Origin: Mercenaria mercenaria
Taxonomy: Eukaryota > Mollusca > Bivalvia > Venerida > Veneridae
Direction: 5' to 3'
Length of the DNA stretch: 64,000 nt
Assembly (NCBI RefSeq): GCF_021730395.1
Contig: NW_026463236.1
Location: 1-64,000, forward strand
In this document: piece after piece, positions 45,155 through 56,919 of the stretch
How the letters are laid out: every line of letters starts with the position of its first letter
Numbering within the stretch: the stretch's first letter is position 1
The notes under the pieces: generated by a model
What the model was told of the DNA's origin: nothing
Database searches by the model: none
The model's input: the letters and a program-made list of their open reading frames with translations, nothing else
Translations under genes and position numbers: made by a program

Positions 45155-45370
45155 CAGTCTTAAGCCTGATTGTGGCAAGTGCTTCTGCCTTTGTGACCAG
45201 TGCAGACAAAGATCAGACTGCACGTCCGTGCATTCTGATCATGGTCTGCACTGCTCGCCATTCAGTCAGTATCTTTTTTTATAAGTGCCCCTTTTAACAG
45301 TTAATTGTACTATCCAAACTGAAAGATGAGATGGACAAATTCATTATAGAAATCTAGCAGGTTAAGGTTT
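45155..45370. mobile_element. miniature inverted-repeat element with long central hairpin
   Basis: The centre GCAGACAAAGATCAGACTGC ... GCATTCTGATCATGGTCTGC forms a hairpin with arms of about 22 bp. Outer parts have AGCCTGATTGTGGCAAGTG at the left and AGAAATCTAGCAGGTTAAGG at the right. A second member is at 56920-57078 (inverted termini AACCTTCAGCCTGCTGGC and TTTAGCAGGGTAAAGCT). Confidence 0.65.
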
Positions 45371-45539
45371 AAGAGCGCAGCTTGTTGCATTTCGTTCTTG
45401 TTGCACAGAGAATAGAAACCTCGGATCATGCACAAGATTTTGTAATAAAAAGCTTTATTTATTGTTCAGTGTACACGTCATGTAGATTACTATTTTAGCG
45501 CGCCAATTATGACTGATGTCACTCTATTGAACATGCTTT

Positions 45540-45654
45540 CAGGTCACTGTTATATTATAGCACTAAAAAACAAAGACAAATATCAAACAGGGAATGCCAC
45601 GCACCAAAAACGCAGCCTCCTCAAAACGAAACCCACAGCACGCAAACGCGTGCA

Positions 45655-45692
<38 letters not shown>

Positions 45693-45900
45693 ACACACAC
45701 ACACACAACACATTAGGACAAAACGAACAAACAAAGGAACACACACACACAAACAAAGCCAACACATCAGGACAAAACGAACAAACAAAGGAACACAGTG
45801 GGGCACCGCCTTGGAACGGTCAGTGGCAAAAACACCACTGGGGAGCTTAAACCGGTTTATGGTGCGCACCCAACCTCACTCTTACCCCCACCATGTTCCA
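45540..45900. repeat. dispersed repeat with (CA)n and a 38-bp minisatellite
   Basis: A CA run (about 45657-45712, with one CT interruption) is followed by two copies of AACACAT(T/C)AGGACAAAACG + AACAAACAAAGGAACACA, then GGGGCACCGCCTTGGAACGG and CACCACTGGGGAGCTTAAAC. The last phrase also occurs near 33420 (AACACCACATTGGGGAGTTTAAA). Frames of 113 and 60 codons here are dinucleotide-repeat translation. Confidence 0.65.
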
Positions 45901-46284
45901 AAGACACGGGACAGTGTAAATAAAAGTAATTCCGTCCAGGTGAATCTCTAACACACGTAATGGAAACAAAAAGACATGGCATGTAAAACACAAAAATGCT
46001 CGTGTATAAATATATAAAAAGCAAACCTTAAGAACCAAAAACGTATGTACTCAATGCCTTTTCAGAAGACAGAGCAACAAGAGAAACACCCTTAAGGGCC
46101 CGACGAAACAGGCCAGAAGACAAATATCAAAATAGTTCAGTCCTGGTAGGATTTTTAAACTGCTAAGTCTTGTTCTGAATCAGTAATTCCTTTCTTCTAC
46201 ACATGTGTGTAAAGAGCGCAACGTGCGCTGAGTGCGACCGAGTAAATCGCGTGCAGTCCTGGCATTTTTATTTTATTTTTGCTT

Positions 46285-46679
46285 TGTCACATAGCACAAC
46301 ACAAACACGAGTCTGAACGTTTTTGATGTTTATTTACACAGTAGAATATTTCGTACATACTTTCATAATTTATTTCGTAACTTCTTAAGCCTTAACAAAT
46401 GTCATATCTAAAGCCTAACTTAATATCCGCGAGACCCATTCCTAGGTCTCATGCACCTGGTCTCTTCTAGACCCTACTCTCCAAGACCCTTCTGTCTCGA
46501 GATCTCTTAGACATCATTATATAGTCGTTCTGTAACACCATACATATGTACTGTCTGACAATTTGACGTATAAAACGTGTGGGTTTGGTATAATAAACAA
46601 TTACATAAATGCATCGACAATATATCAACTTGACAGGTGTGTAGCTGGTGTACTGTCTAACCTAACTGATTATTTTACA
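46285..46679. repeat. left LTR (395 bp)
   Basis: Direct-repeat partner of 50120-50514, beginning TGTCACATAGCACAAC and ending CTGATTATTTTACA. Preceded by the target duplication GCTT. Confidence 0.9.
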
Positions 46680-47628
46680 CTCGTTACCCACCGAAAGAAA
46701 AAATTTGAATTACAAATTTAAATTTTTTTTAGACTTGAAGTACTATCTCTCGCCTTACAGTATGACATGTAGAATGATATTTAATATGATCAAGAACATT
46801 AGAATACTATCTGAAGGAATGATATTAAAGAACAGTGTTAAAGAAAAAATCTTAAGTCATTTATACAATTAATGATAAACAAGAACAAAGGAGAATAGTA
46901 TTTAAAACTAAACAATTTTCACATTTCATAAAAAGTCTTTTTTATTTTATATCGGCCTTTGTAGTGGCCTTTCTCCTTTCTTCCTCCAAGACTTTTTCTT
47001 TAACCTGTGTTACATTCATATTTCACAAAACCAATATCTGTAAAATAAAGCAAAACACAGGTGAGTATCTTTTAGAATATATGCTATATAAGAGTTAGGA
47101 AAAAGATAACAATTTCGTTTAATAACATTGATAAATTGTCTGTAATTATTGTCGCGTGTATAGAAATTTATCATGATATTTAAATTTCACTTATTTATAC
47201 AAAGATTTTATTCAGCATATTTATCTTACTTTCGAAATATTTTGATATTTGACTACAGATCTTAAATAAATAGTAAAATCGATATGTCATGACCAAAATG
47301 TATGAATTATGTACTGATAGGTAGAAAGAGAGAGAAGATAATTAGTTTTTTTTTAGTGTTCTGTAATTTCCCAGCTGGACCATTTTCTTCGCCAAACTTC
47401 ACAGGCTCACAGCTTGCAGTTTACTTTCGCCATTGTCGCTTGGTTTCGCCATCTTTCTACACATTTGTCCTTTGGTTCCGACATTCTTTTACAGCGTAAC
47501 GCATCACCATCAGTCTCAGTAGCTAAAAATCACCCGTCATAGGCCGTAACGTTGTACCGCACTATCCAAGTTTATGATGTTCATCCATCTAATTTCATTT
47601 GCTAACTTCTGAAATTATCTAGAGTTCT

Positions 47629-47725
47629 CCAAGTTATAATATTATTGTTTCATTAACGAAATGTTCAATACTTCAGATGCATTTTCTAGAGTTCTCCAAG
47701 TTATAATATTACTGTTTTATTAAAG
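47629..47725. repeat. two-copy ~70-bp tandem repeat
   Basis: The phrase TCTAGAGTTCTCCAAGTTAT plus AATATTA.TGTTT.ATTAA occurs near 47618 and again near 47687. A simple local duplication inside the LTR element. Confidence 0.65.
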
Positions 47726-47928
47726 TCATGTCCAATATTCCGATGACTTTCGAAAATACTTTGTTATTCATTGTTCCCATTTGTCATAAATGACAGATAA
47801 AATCAAAACTGCATGTATACAAATTGTCATAATACACAATGCTAATGTCATCATTTTACTTTGACAGGTACTTCCCAATATGTAACCGTTACATGTAATG
47901 AGTCTCCCTTTGGCTATTATATAATGAC

Positions 47929-48332
47929 CAATCTGACTTAAGTACTTGATCTTCTAAACGAAGATCTGAGAACGACCCATTCACATTCGTCTTCTGTATA
48001 TTTTGGATTTCCAGTATTGCTATTTTTATTTTATCCAATCAGACGACTTGTTCGAATGTCAAAGAGTAAGAAAAATGTGCAGTCATTCCAGGGCTCGAAC
48101 CCTGGACCCCTCGCTTACTAAGCAAGTGACCTATCGACTGAGCTAATCGGCTATCTGATACATTACGACATAAGAATTGTAAATATCAAAAGTCAAGGCT
48201 ACAGGTAGATTTGCAAGATGTTGTAAGTTAGGCTCTGATTGGCTAGCGAAAGGGTCGTCAGAACGAGGCAATGAATAGGTCGTTCTCAGATCCTACGCGT
48301 AGCGTAATAGGAGATGTACTTTAGTCAGATTG
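47929..48332. mobile_element. Mutator-like miniature element with long terminal inverted repeats, carrying a tRNA-like core
   Basis: The ends CAATCTGACTTAAGTAC and (inverted) CAATCTGACTAAAGTAC start long inverted repeats of roughly 60-70 bp that also include GATCTGAGAACGACC(C/T)ATTC on both sides. The 10-bp direct repeat ATATAATGAC flanks the element exactly (47919-47928 and 48333-48342). Long inverted repeats with a 9-10-bp target duplication are the hallmark of Mutator-like elements. The centre (48079-48155, minus strand) is a tRNA-Thr-like sequence. It sits inside the LTR retrotransposon, so it is the younger of the two insertions. Confidence 0.85.
48079..48155 (-). other. tRNA-Thr(AGT)-like sequence inside a miniature transposon
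   Basis: Minus strand: the box A-like TTAGCTCAGTCGATAGGTC is followed by an anticodon arm CTTGC-TTAGTAA-GCGAG. This is a 5-bp stem with one G-U pair and a 7-base loop whose middle is AGT, which would read threonine codons. The T arm CCAGGG-TTCGAG-CCCTGG has a six-base stem and a loop one base short. The 5' end (AGCCGAT) and the 3' end (AATGACT) do not pair as an acceptor stem. So it is tRNA-derived and has both Pol III promoter boxes, but is unlikely to be a working tRNA. Confidence 0.65.
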
Positions 48333-50119
48333 ATATAATGACAGTCCACAATATGACACGACTTATAATGTTGACTTGGAATACACTTTTTCCCAGGTTA
48401 ATTTGACAGTTTGTCAGTATTTTATTTCAGACAGTTCGTATTTTATTTCAGACAGTTCATACTTTCTTTTCATAAGCGGTATCTGTACTTCGAATAAACC
48501 GTTATGTTACCGAAAACCTTACTTCTTTGTACTTTTTAGCAAGCTATGTCCTACGTTTTACATTATTCAAAAAAATAAAGATATCAGCCAAAATATGTTT
48601 CTAACAAAAAGCAAAACATGTTCTCAACATAAAAATATACTTTTTTTAAAAAATGTATAAGATAGCTATAAAATTCTACAAAATAAAGCATTTAGTCATT
48701 TCCAAATACAAACAGACATACATACAAAACCAACACCAATATATAAACAGAATAACTGGTAATAATTTCTTCCATGATTATATTTACACAATGTAACCTT
48801 TCTTGATGATTCGACAGATATATTATGTCGTCCGCGAGAAAATATAAATTTTCCGACAGAATACCCTGCTTAAAACCCATGAAAGGTAACCTAAAAGTAA
48901 CAGCACGTTCGACTGTTTTGCAACTCTTTGACGAAAATACTACATCAGGTCTCATAAAACAAAATTAAAAGCTGTTGAACTTGAAATAACCGGTAAACAC
49001 ACGTACCTCATAATGCAATTTATTATATGCATCGATTTCACCTTATCATAGCAAGATTCCGACTAATATTTCGGAAGACAGTATCTGTGTCTGTATAATA
49101 GTATACATCTTACAAAACAACTGGAATCACAACTTCCAGTCTCACAACACAATATCAGGTAACTCTAAGTATCTCACAATATATATAAATTCAACCTTAC
49201 TGGAATCCACATGTTCCAGCGAAAATATCAAGTCATTTTTGCATAATAAACATATTCTTGTGCCATATCAGGCTTCAAAATAATTCCAGCACAACAGACC
49301 AGACCAACCTTTTAATTTACTGATACCTGAAGTAACCATATGGTTAGAAAGATAACCATGTACACATTTATTCGGCAATGACACTTAAACCCAGCAATAC
49401 ATTCTCATGCATAAAACATCTTAAACACGTATTTCACGTATTTAACTAGTTTTCAGCCGTTCCTTGTATTTTCACATATATTCGTGATGAAATATTACCC
49501 ATAACCTCAACAGAAACTATTTACAACTCATTTTGCGCATATCTATGACTATACACAAGTTTCATAGGACAATCCATCTTCCTTCATTTAAACAATTTGT
49601 CAATGCGAGAATGCTCAAAACTGTTTAAATGTGGCCATAAGGGAAACAAATATCATATCGAACAAGTAAAATAAACATAACATGACAAGCAAAATTTTCG
49701 AAAAACAAATATTTTCACATTTGCATTTCTTAATTCAGTCTCTTGAGTATTTTCCTCAATGCATTGTTTCTTACTTTTTACGTGTTTTTTTTTTCTATTA
49801 TTTTACTTTTTTTTAAGAATTTTGTATATTATGAGTTAGGTTTTATCATTTTATAAATTTACGTTTCTTTTGGTGTCTAACAGTTAATCAAAATAAATTT
49901 ACCTTGAAATTTTGTTCAAAAATAGAAACAAAAATTTAATGAAAGAACAGTCTAGCTTGCAAAATTGCACTAGAAGATAGGTAAAATGGCAACTCACAGT
50001 TTCTCTTCTTTCGTCTTGGCAGCGTGTCGTCGTTGGCAGTAGTACTTCGCTTGGTAATGTCGCACAACCCATTTTGATATTCGTCATCCTGTCTGCGGCT
50101 CCAAAAATTTAATAAGTTG

Positions 50120-50514
50120 TGTCACATAGCACAACACAAACACGAGTCTGAACGTTTTTGATGTTTATTTACACAGTAGAATATTTCGTACATACTTTCA
50201 TAATTTATTTCGTAACTTCTTAAGCCTTAACAAATGTCATATCTAAAGCCTAACTTAATATCCGCGAGACCCATTCCTAGGTCTCATGCACCTGGTCTCT
50301 TCTAGACCCTTCTCTCCAAGACCCTTCTGTCTCGAGATCTCTTAGACATCATTATATAGTCTTTCTGTAACACCATACATATGTACTGTCTGACAATTTG
50401 ACGTATAAAACGTGTGGGTTTGGTATAATAAACAATTACATAAATGCATCGACAATATATCAACTTGACAGGTGTGTAGCTGGTGTACTGTCTAACCTAA
50501 CTGATTATTTTACA
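50120..50514. repeat. right LTR (395 bp)
   Basis: Direct-repeat partner of 46285-46679 with the same ends and length. Followed by the target duplication GCTT. Confidence 0.9.
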
Positions 50515-50518
50515 GCTT

Positions 50519-51285
50519 CAAAAATTACTAAATGATGCAGATAAACACGCAGCCATTTTTTGAAAAAAACTAATACGCATTTCCTTTCCTACGATGCGAT
50601 GTAATTCGATTGTCGGTAAAAAGTACAAAGTGATGTGATCACTATAATTTTACCTCTATCTGAGTATAATTACCACATCCAGTCTTGCAGGTTTCAAGTA
50701 GGTTAATTTAGGTTGCCTTGAACTAGAATTGTCGAAGTCAGACAAGCTTACGATAGGGAAATTATACATAAAGTTATGATTTTAAACAAACAGAAGCACA
50801 TGTGATTCTGATTAAATGCATATCTTGGTCAGATTGCACGATCTTTAAAAACTTGCATTTGTGACAGGCAAAGTATAAGCAAGATCGCCTTTTACAAACG
50901 CTGTGAACATACAGGTGCAATTTTACTATCACAGTTTTAAATAAAAAAAAATCTTTTGAGACACTAAGTTCTAGAGGATCTATTTTGTATTTACGACATA
51001 ATTTGTAAAATACCAAAGGAAAGGATCGACATCGATTAGAATTTCATTGGAAAAGATTTTAATGTGAAGAAATATACATTACTTCATAGAAATCCGTCAA
51101 ATTATTACTGAATGCAGAAGACATGGGGTATGCGATGTCATGGATACTTATATGCCAAACGTAAAAAAGTAGAGATAAAACTAAGCTGTCAGTCGATTCC
51201 ATCGTCCATAATCAACTTGAGAGTTCTATGACGATTTCTGTCGTGTGATTTCTAGAATCCGAATAGTAGTACCCATCCATCGTTT
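50519..51285. other. no recognised gene
   Basis: AT-rich flank of the LTR element. Open frames are short and without similarity. Confidence 0.4.
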
Positions 51286-51289
51286 GACT

Positions 51290-51546
51290 GCTCCCGTAGT
51301 CGAGTAGTTAGTCGTTGTCTTGAAATTACTGTTACCTGTTACCAATCACTGATTGGGGGGGGGGGGATCACGGGTTCGAGCCTTTCTACCGACCATATTT
51401 CTTTATGTGAGAAAGTTGGCAGTTTCTTACGGAGACGAGAGTCTAGTACTGGTTCTTCCCAGGAGCGATGCTTAAATCAGTAAACTAACCACCCGACATC
51501 AAAGAAGAACTGTTGAAATCTGGCGTTAAACCAAAGAAAATAAATT
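51290..51546 (+). mobile_element. tRNA-derived SINE of a second family
   Basis: Head CTCCCGTAGTCGAGTAGTTAG (box A-like) and CACGGGTTCGAGCC (box B), separated by a poly-G run at 51355-51367. Body AAGTTGGCAGTTTCTTACGGAGA and GTTCTTCCCAGGAG. The end TCTGGCGTTAAACC followed by AAAGAAAATAAA is close to, but not the same as, the tail of the first family. The body resembles that of the SINE at 63090-63378 (GTTGACAGAAAACTGTTTCTTGCGGAGA). Confidence 0.75.
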
Positions 51547-52186
51547 TCCGTCTTGAGTAAGTTTCTTAGCAAGGAGACTTACTTAGTCATGAATCCCGAA
51601 TCAACTTTCAATTTGCTATTAAAGCCAAATGAAGGAGCCCGGCACTTAAGGTTTTTAATTTCATGTACAACGGCTACATGACCGGAAGTTTAATCGTTGA
51701 TAAGTAGGACATAAATACATGTTCAATGTACGAAAAAAAAGATTCCAGTTAATTCAAGCATGTCTTCAGAATCGCATGTTGCTAGATTACCAAACACACA
51801 GAAATGCTATTACCTTTATAACTTGAGTAATGTATGTAAACAGGACATTTATGTTTAAACTAAATATATCACTTTTAATGTGAAAAGTGATGCCCATCAG
51901 GCTATGATTTACTATTGTAAACTTAGCTCCCTGACCAAGCGATAAAAATACACATTATTTTTTATCGAATTGCAAATTGTCACAAGGAAATCGATGTACA
52001 TCGGTGACAGGAAAAAAATACTTACAATGTATACGTGAAATGATCGGGAGAATGCGAGGTTAATCAAGTTCAGTTTTACAGACATAATGTAATCAGTCCA
52101 AGTGCACGTAAATTCGGTGATGTTTGTTTTGAAACTGAGTCTGAGATACGGCTAAAAATGTAATATCATCCATTTTAAAAACCATA

Positions 52187-52364
52187 AAAATAGGGTTATT
52201 ATAACAGTAGCTTGATCTGGGATGCAGTATTCGGCTCGAGTGGATTTTGCCAGATCGGATCTCACGATGCGCGCAAGCGCCGAGTGTGATCCGACCTTGC
52301 AAAATCCACGAGAGACGAATACAAAGTCCCAAATCTAGCTACTGTTATAATAACCCTTTTATTA
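52187..52364. mobile_element. fold-back element with ~80-bp arms
   Basis: The left arm GGGTTATTATAACAGTAGCT, GAT.TGGGA, GTATTCG, GTGGATTTTG is mirrored on the right by CAAAATCCAC, CGAATAC, TCCCAAATCTAGCTACTG and TTATAATAACCC. The GC-rich centre GATGCGCGCAAGCGCCGAGTG forms the tip. Overlapping short open frames on both strands (52093-52332, 52247-52441) are arm translations. Confidence 0.85.
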
Positions 52365-55300
52365 TATACCTTTACCATTTTGATTCTTGTTTTGTTCTTG
52401 AACGAAATCTTCAATGTTTATCGATATTAAATGGAACTTAGTGAAGTTTTTATGTGCGCTATTTATAGAAATGTGCCTAGTCATGCATATTAATGAAAAT
52501 AGTCCGGCAGTACACAATACGGAAGGTACAATACGGAATTTAAAAGGTACAATACGGAATTTATGTCTGTCTGTTCATATTTGATTGTGAAATACAAGCC
52601 GATATTTTACAGAATTTTTATAGGTATATAATAAAAACATGTATCACAGACTTTTCAGTTCAACTTTACTCGCGTCTTGGGCGGAGTTTATGTAAATGAC
52701 GGTTACAAAATTAGCCACTCACGATAAGAAAATCGATATCAATCAGTGACTAAATGTGTATGATGCAAACACTGAAACGGCGCGTTATTCTGAAATTGGC
52801 AGTATGTAGAGGTCACTTCCAGGCGCGTAGCGCAGCATACTGATAGCTGAATGTTTAAGCTGTGGAAAGTTGGAATTAAAACCAAAATTCAAAAAGGCTA
52901 AAACATCAAAGGAAACAGTAAAGCAAATCAGGAAGGTACGAGGGTAGAGTCAGATTTTGTGCATATTAGTAGCTTTTGTAGTTTTACAAATTTTAGAAGA
53001 AAAACACAGGACTGTAGCTTTGCTAATTATAAGTATTTGGTATATGATATCGAGATAACAATAAAAAAGTCCAATACACAAAAACACTGATACAACTGAT
53101 ACAAGTCACTTATTGCATTTGTTATGGGGAAATGTTTGGAGAAATATTAAATCTCGATGTTAAGATGTTCCACGTTTTAAACAAATTTTATCTAGAACAG
53201 TGAGTAATAAAACATTTCTGTTCTATTGTTCGTATAATCTGAAACATATGGTATGAATATGAATTTCAGATCTGTCCAATGCAGTTTTGGAAACATATTC
53301 AGTCCTCCTGCAGCTGTTGCAGCAACTGTTATTCATATAATAATAGTACCAGGTAAAATAATCTGCTCACATGCAACCGATTCCATAAAAGTTTATCATC
53401 AATGCAAATAATCAACAAAAGTTTTTACCACTAAAACAATAAATGGATGCCACCCAGGTTAACGTATTTTGATATCATTTCATGATTCAGACACATCAGT
53501 AAAGAAATTTAAGTTTGCAAGATAAAATACTGAATCAAGTTCTGTGGATAAAGACTGGGTATTTTACTAACTTGATAATTCAAGTAATCCCATACCCATG
53601 TATCGTAGTATATAAAAACAGTATCTACAATAGTTTGGAAAAATAAACAGACGAAACTGCCTTTATATAACGTAATGAACGCCTCAGTGTACTAGTAAAT
53701 CTTTGTGCTTTTATAGTTGCTGTAATCTCATTACATGGTAGACAGGACTTTCTGTATCCTCCTATCAAAGTATGACTAAATGTGCAAAACGTCTCTTGAA
53801 ATTTTTATTTTATCATAATACCTCAACCAATCAGACTTCAAGTTTTTTGCGGAATTCTGAGTTTACTTTTGTTATTTATTGTATGATTGTGCCTATATTC
53901 GTATGCCGAAACACATACCTATCATGAGCATTGTAGATCTACGCAGAACATGCTGGCCATTCACTTTGATGACCAGAAGCCAAGAATCATATTTCTATTC
54001 TTGCACTTTCCTCTTTAGAGGTTCCGCAGACCCACACAAGAGGAAGATGATTCCCTTTTTTTACAACCTACTGGCGAATAACTTCAGAATTAGTTGCTTG
54101 CCTATGACACGCAAATTGCACAGTAAATCCTAGAATCTTAATTCCTCGGATGCTCACCAAGATCCTAGATTCTGACTTCAGATCACAAGTGTTTTTCTAA
54201 ACTTACGTTCTTAACTGAAAAATGAACAATATTTCGGTAGGGTTTACACATGTATGAACACGAGAATAAATGAAACCCAAGAATGACCAGTAGTTGTCAA
54301 TTCTAGGTATATGGATTGCCGTAAAACGAAGAGGACCAGCTAATGATTCCTTTATGTCTATTTTTGCCACTAAAGAAATATAATTCGTATATCTTTTTAT
54401 TTATTAACAAATAGTACTCACTGTAAATAATTAAAATTACCGACTTAATCATATCCAATTATTTGGACCTATCATACTTGTAAATGTACAGGCTCCGACG
54501 ATCATCTATTTCAGATAATGGAATGGATATGGATTTTGAAATTAACAAACATCTTATCATCATTCAACTTAAAAATATATTATGTTGTTATTTCACGTGA
54601 TTTCTAGAGAAACCTGGACGTGATGATAAAGGAATTTACATCTTTAAAAATGTTTGTAGTTATTTCCTAATATCAGAAATCGTTAATTATGTATTAATAA
54701 TAACTATATTATTGTTCCGATATGACGCTTTTTGTGCGAAGAATATTTCCTCAAGCGGATAACCGATATCGATCAGATTTTCTATATAAAAATAAAAGGG
54801 ACACGTGCACATTTTACTTAATATAGAATACACTAAAAATCAGAATCCTTAGGTGCGAAAGTCTATACATGTCAATTGTTTCATTCATCTCGTGCTTTTT
54901 TGTAAAAATAAATTTTATCTTTAATTTTGATAGGTCTATGCCATGCTTCATAATGCCATCATTCCGCCTTTTTGCTTCTGTTTTTATATTAAATGTCTAA
55001 ATATGGTCAATTATGGGTCATTTTAATTGTTTTTAAACCTTTACTTTAAATAATTAGATACAAACATTTTCATACTGTCAATAAATGTTTTTTGAAATAT
55101 GCATATTTAATTTTTGTTTACTTATTTAAGAAAATAACGAGTTTCAGCGCAAAGTCGTTATATCGCCACATACAAACGATTGCTAGTGCCGCGTTGACAT
55201 TATGAGAAAAAGATGAAAGCTAACATAATGATGTATCATTTTACTTAATATGTTTTTCATTTTTGTGAAAACATAGTTGATGGACTACAATACGGTTTAT

Positions 55301-56205
55301 TTTCACATAACATCTTGAAGAACAATTTACTTTAGTGCGACGTTGTTGCAGCGTCATATGCTGATTATGATTATTGATGTTTATTTTCAATACAAATAAT
55401 CAAAGCCTTCGAGAGGTTTGTAATCTAATTCAGCACGGTGCAGAGTTCAGATGCGCAGGAATTGAACCAGGGCGTTAGCCTGAGTGGTTCAATATCCACC
55501 CACCTGAATGATGAACCATGTTAAATTAGACGACAATCCTCAAGAAGGCGTCGATTGTTTTTATTCTTACATGTTTATACAAGATAGACTTTGATAAAAA
55601 TTATGCTGGGCTTCTTTTATTCGAGTAATAATGAACGAGACGTCAAGCGGCAATTTGACGTCATAATTGACGTCGTGCAATGCTTTCTCATCGGCCCGCG
55701 CTTCAAACATTTTTTTTATCTTAAAATATATACAGACCTTGACCTTCTTGTTAAACATTGGTTAATGACAATCAAATTATTCGTGTTAGAATTATAAATC
55801 ACCTGTTTGTTTATATGGCTGATCAGTCAGAACAGACTAAACATTATCAAATACCCCATCACCTTATTCTCAGTAAGTGCCTGTACTTTTTTGAATGAGT
55901 GGTGTCTAACCTAACTCATATTACATAAATAACATAAAACCTCAAGTAAGTATACTATTAGCATAATTTTAGAAATCTTCATTTATAAGTATATTTAACG
56001 AGTTTTCTAAAAAAAAATGCAATACATTGGGAAAAATCACTTTTGTTAGAAGGGTCTATATGAAACTTAGAAAGTTTATATCTTTCTATTGTAAAGTGTC
56101 AAGCAATCCTCGTTCAATTCCCTGAAATGTGTTTCTCCCTTTTTAACCATGTCTAGATTAAAATGAACCATGTTTAAGGCATTTTCGTCGCCATATGTTT
56201 CAAAA
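52365..56205. other. long stretch with no recognised gene
   Basis: About 3.8 kb of AT-rich sequence without recognisable coding similarity or clear repeats. Two adjacent short repeats AGGTACAATACGGAATTTA occur at 52522-52560. A minus-strand tRNA-like box (CCTGGTTCAATTCCTGCGC) lies near 55455-55480. The polypurine and AT content gives no further clue. Confidence 0.4.
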
Positions 56206-56209
56206 TCTC

Positions 56210-56810
56210 CTACAACAACAACGACATTGACATTCAGGGGAGTGGGGTGGGGGGTCACACGACACTGACTTGTAAAATTTGGAGTAAATTAAAACAAAGT
56301 AGTGTTCAGCTTTATTAGATATACAGCGTAACAAATAAAAGAAAATATAAAAGCATATCATAACAAGAGACATGGACATGGATGGATTCAGATAATATCA
56401 TATACGATAAAACAGCATTAAATAGATCAGAATATGTTAAATTTAGTCTCAATGAATATTAACACTAACACACGAGATCACGTTGAACGTTTTAATCATT
56501 TGACCAAAACGTCTTTCATAGACATCACAAACGTTATCACAGCAGTACAGCCCTTAACATTATCATGATAAAGTTTGACATATCAGAGAAATTATCATCG
56601 GATGGATTACACATGGACCCATACTTTGCATGCACAAATGCATACTTTTAGACAAGTAGCACGAACTAAATCGTATTCATGATTTAGCTTACTACAAAGC
56701 ACCGTTTAAATGTTCTGCAATTATTATTTCGAAAACTTATATATATATATATATGCATTACAATTTTAAAACAATACAATAAAACTAAAACAATTACTAG
56801 AATCTTACCT
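56210..56810 (-). other. sequence downstream of HSPA12-like copy 3, homologous to 20150-20840
   Basis: Aligns block by block with the sequence downstream of copy 1: CAACAACGACATTGACATTCAG, CACGAGATCACGT, TTGACCAAAACGTCTTTC, GACATCACAAACGTTATCACAGCAGT, CATACTTTTA and ATATGCATTA. Since both segments lie 0.6-1.3 kb past a stop codon in the same orientation, they mark the extent of the duplicated unit and may include 3' UTR. Confidence 0.65.
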
Positions 56811-56919
56811 AACCAACTAATATATTACGCTGGCTTAGGACATCATAAAATTAAGTTCATTAAGTCCGCATATATAAAGGGTCTTCATGTCAAATTAGGG
56901 CTACCAGTTTAACCTTCAG

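Larger units (their letters stand above)
46285..50514. mobile_element. LTR retrotransposon, non-autonomous, young insertion
   Basis: Two direct repeats of 395 bp, 46285-46679 and 50120-50514, begin TG and end CA and differ at only about two positions. They are bounded by the 4-bp direct repeat GCTT (46281-46284 and 50515-50518). The LTRs contain TATATAA and AAATAAA motifs on the minus strand. A TGGAGCCGCAGAC segment, a possible primer-binding site, lies about 14 bp inside the right LTR when read on the minus strand, so the element probably runs right to left. The 3.4-kb interior has no recognisable gag, protease or reverse transcriptase, so it appears gutted and would need a partner element. 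The near-identity of the LTRs means the insertion is recent. A Mutator-like miniature element (47929-48332) is inserted within it. Confidence 0.85.

Noticed and set aside
45509-45869. Open frames on both strands rich in HT or CV
   Set aside because: Translation of a CA/GT dinucleotide repeat.
48079-48155. A working tRNA-Thr gene
   Set aside because: The acceptor ends do not pair, the T loop is one base short, and it lies at the centre of a miniature transposon.
48692-48955. Minus-strand frame with FLADDI, reminiscent of the reverse-transcriptase YxDD/FADD box
   Set aside because: Neighbouring residues do not match any RT motif order; a chance match is as likely.
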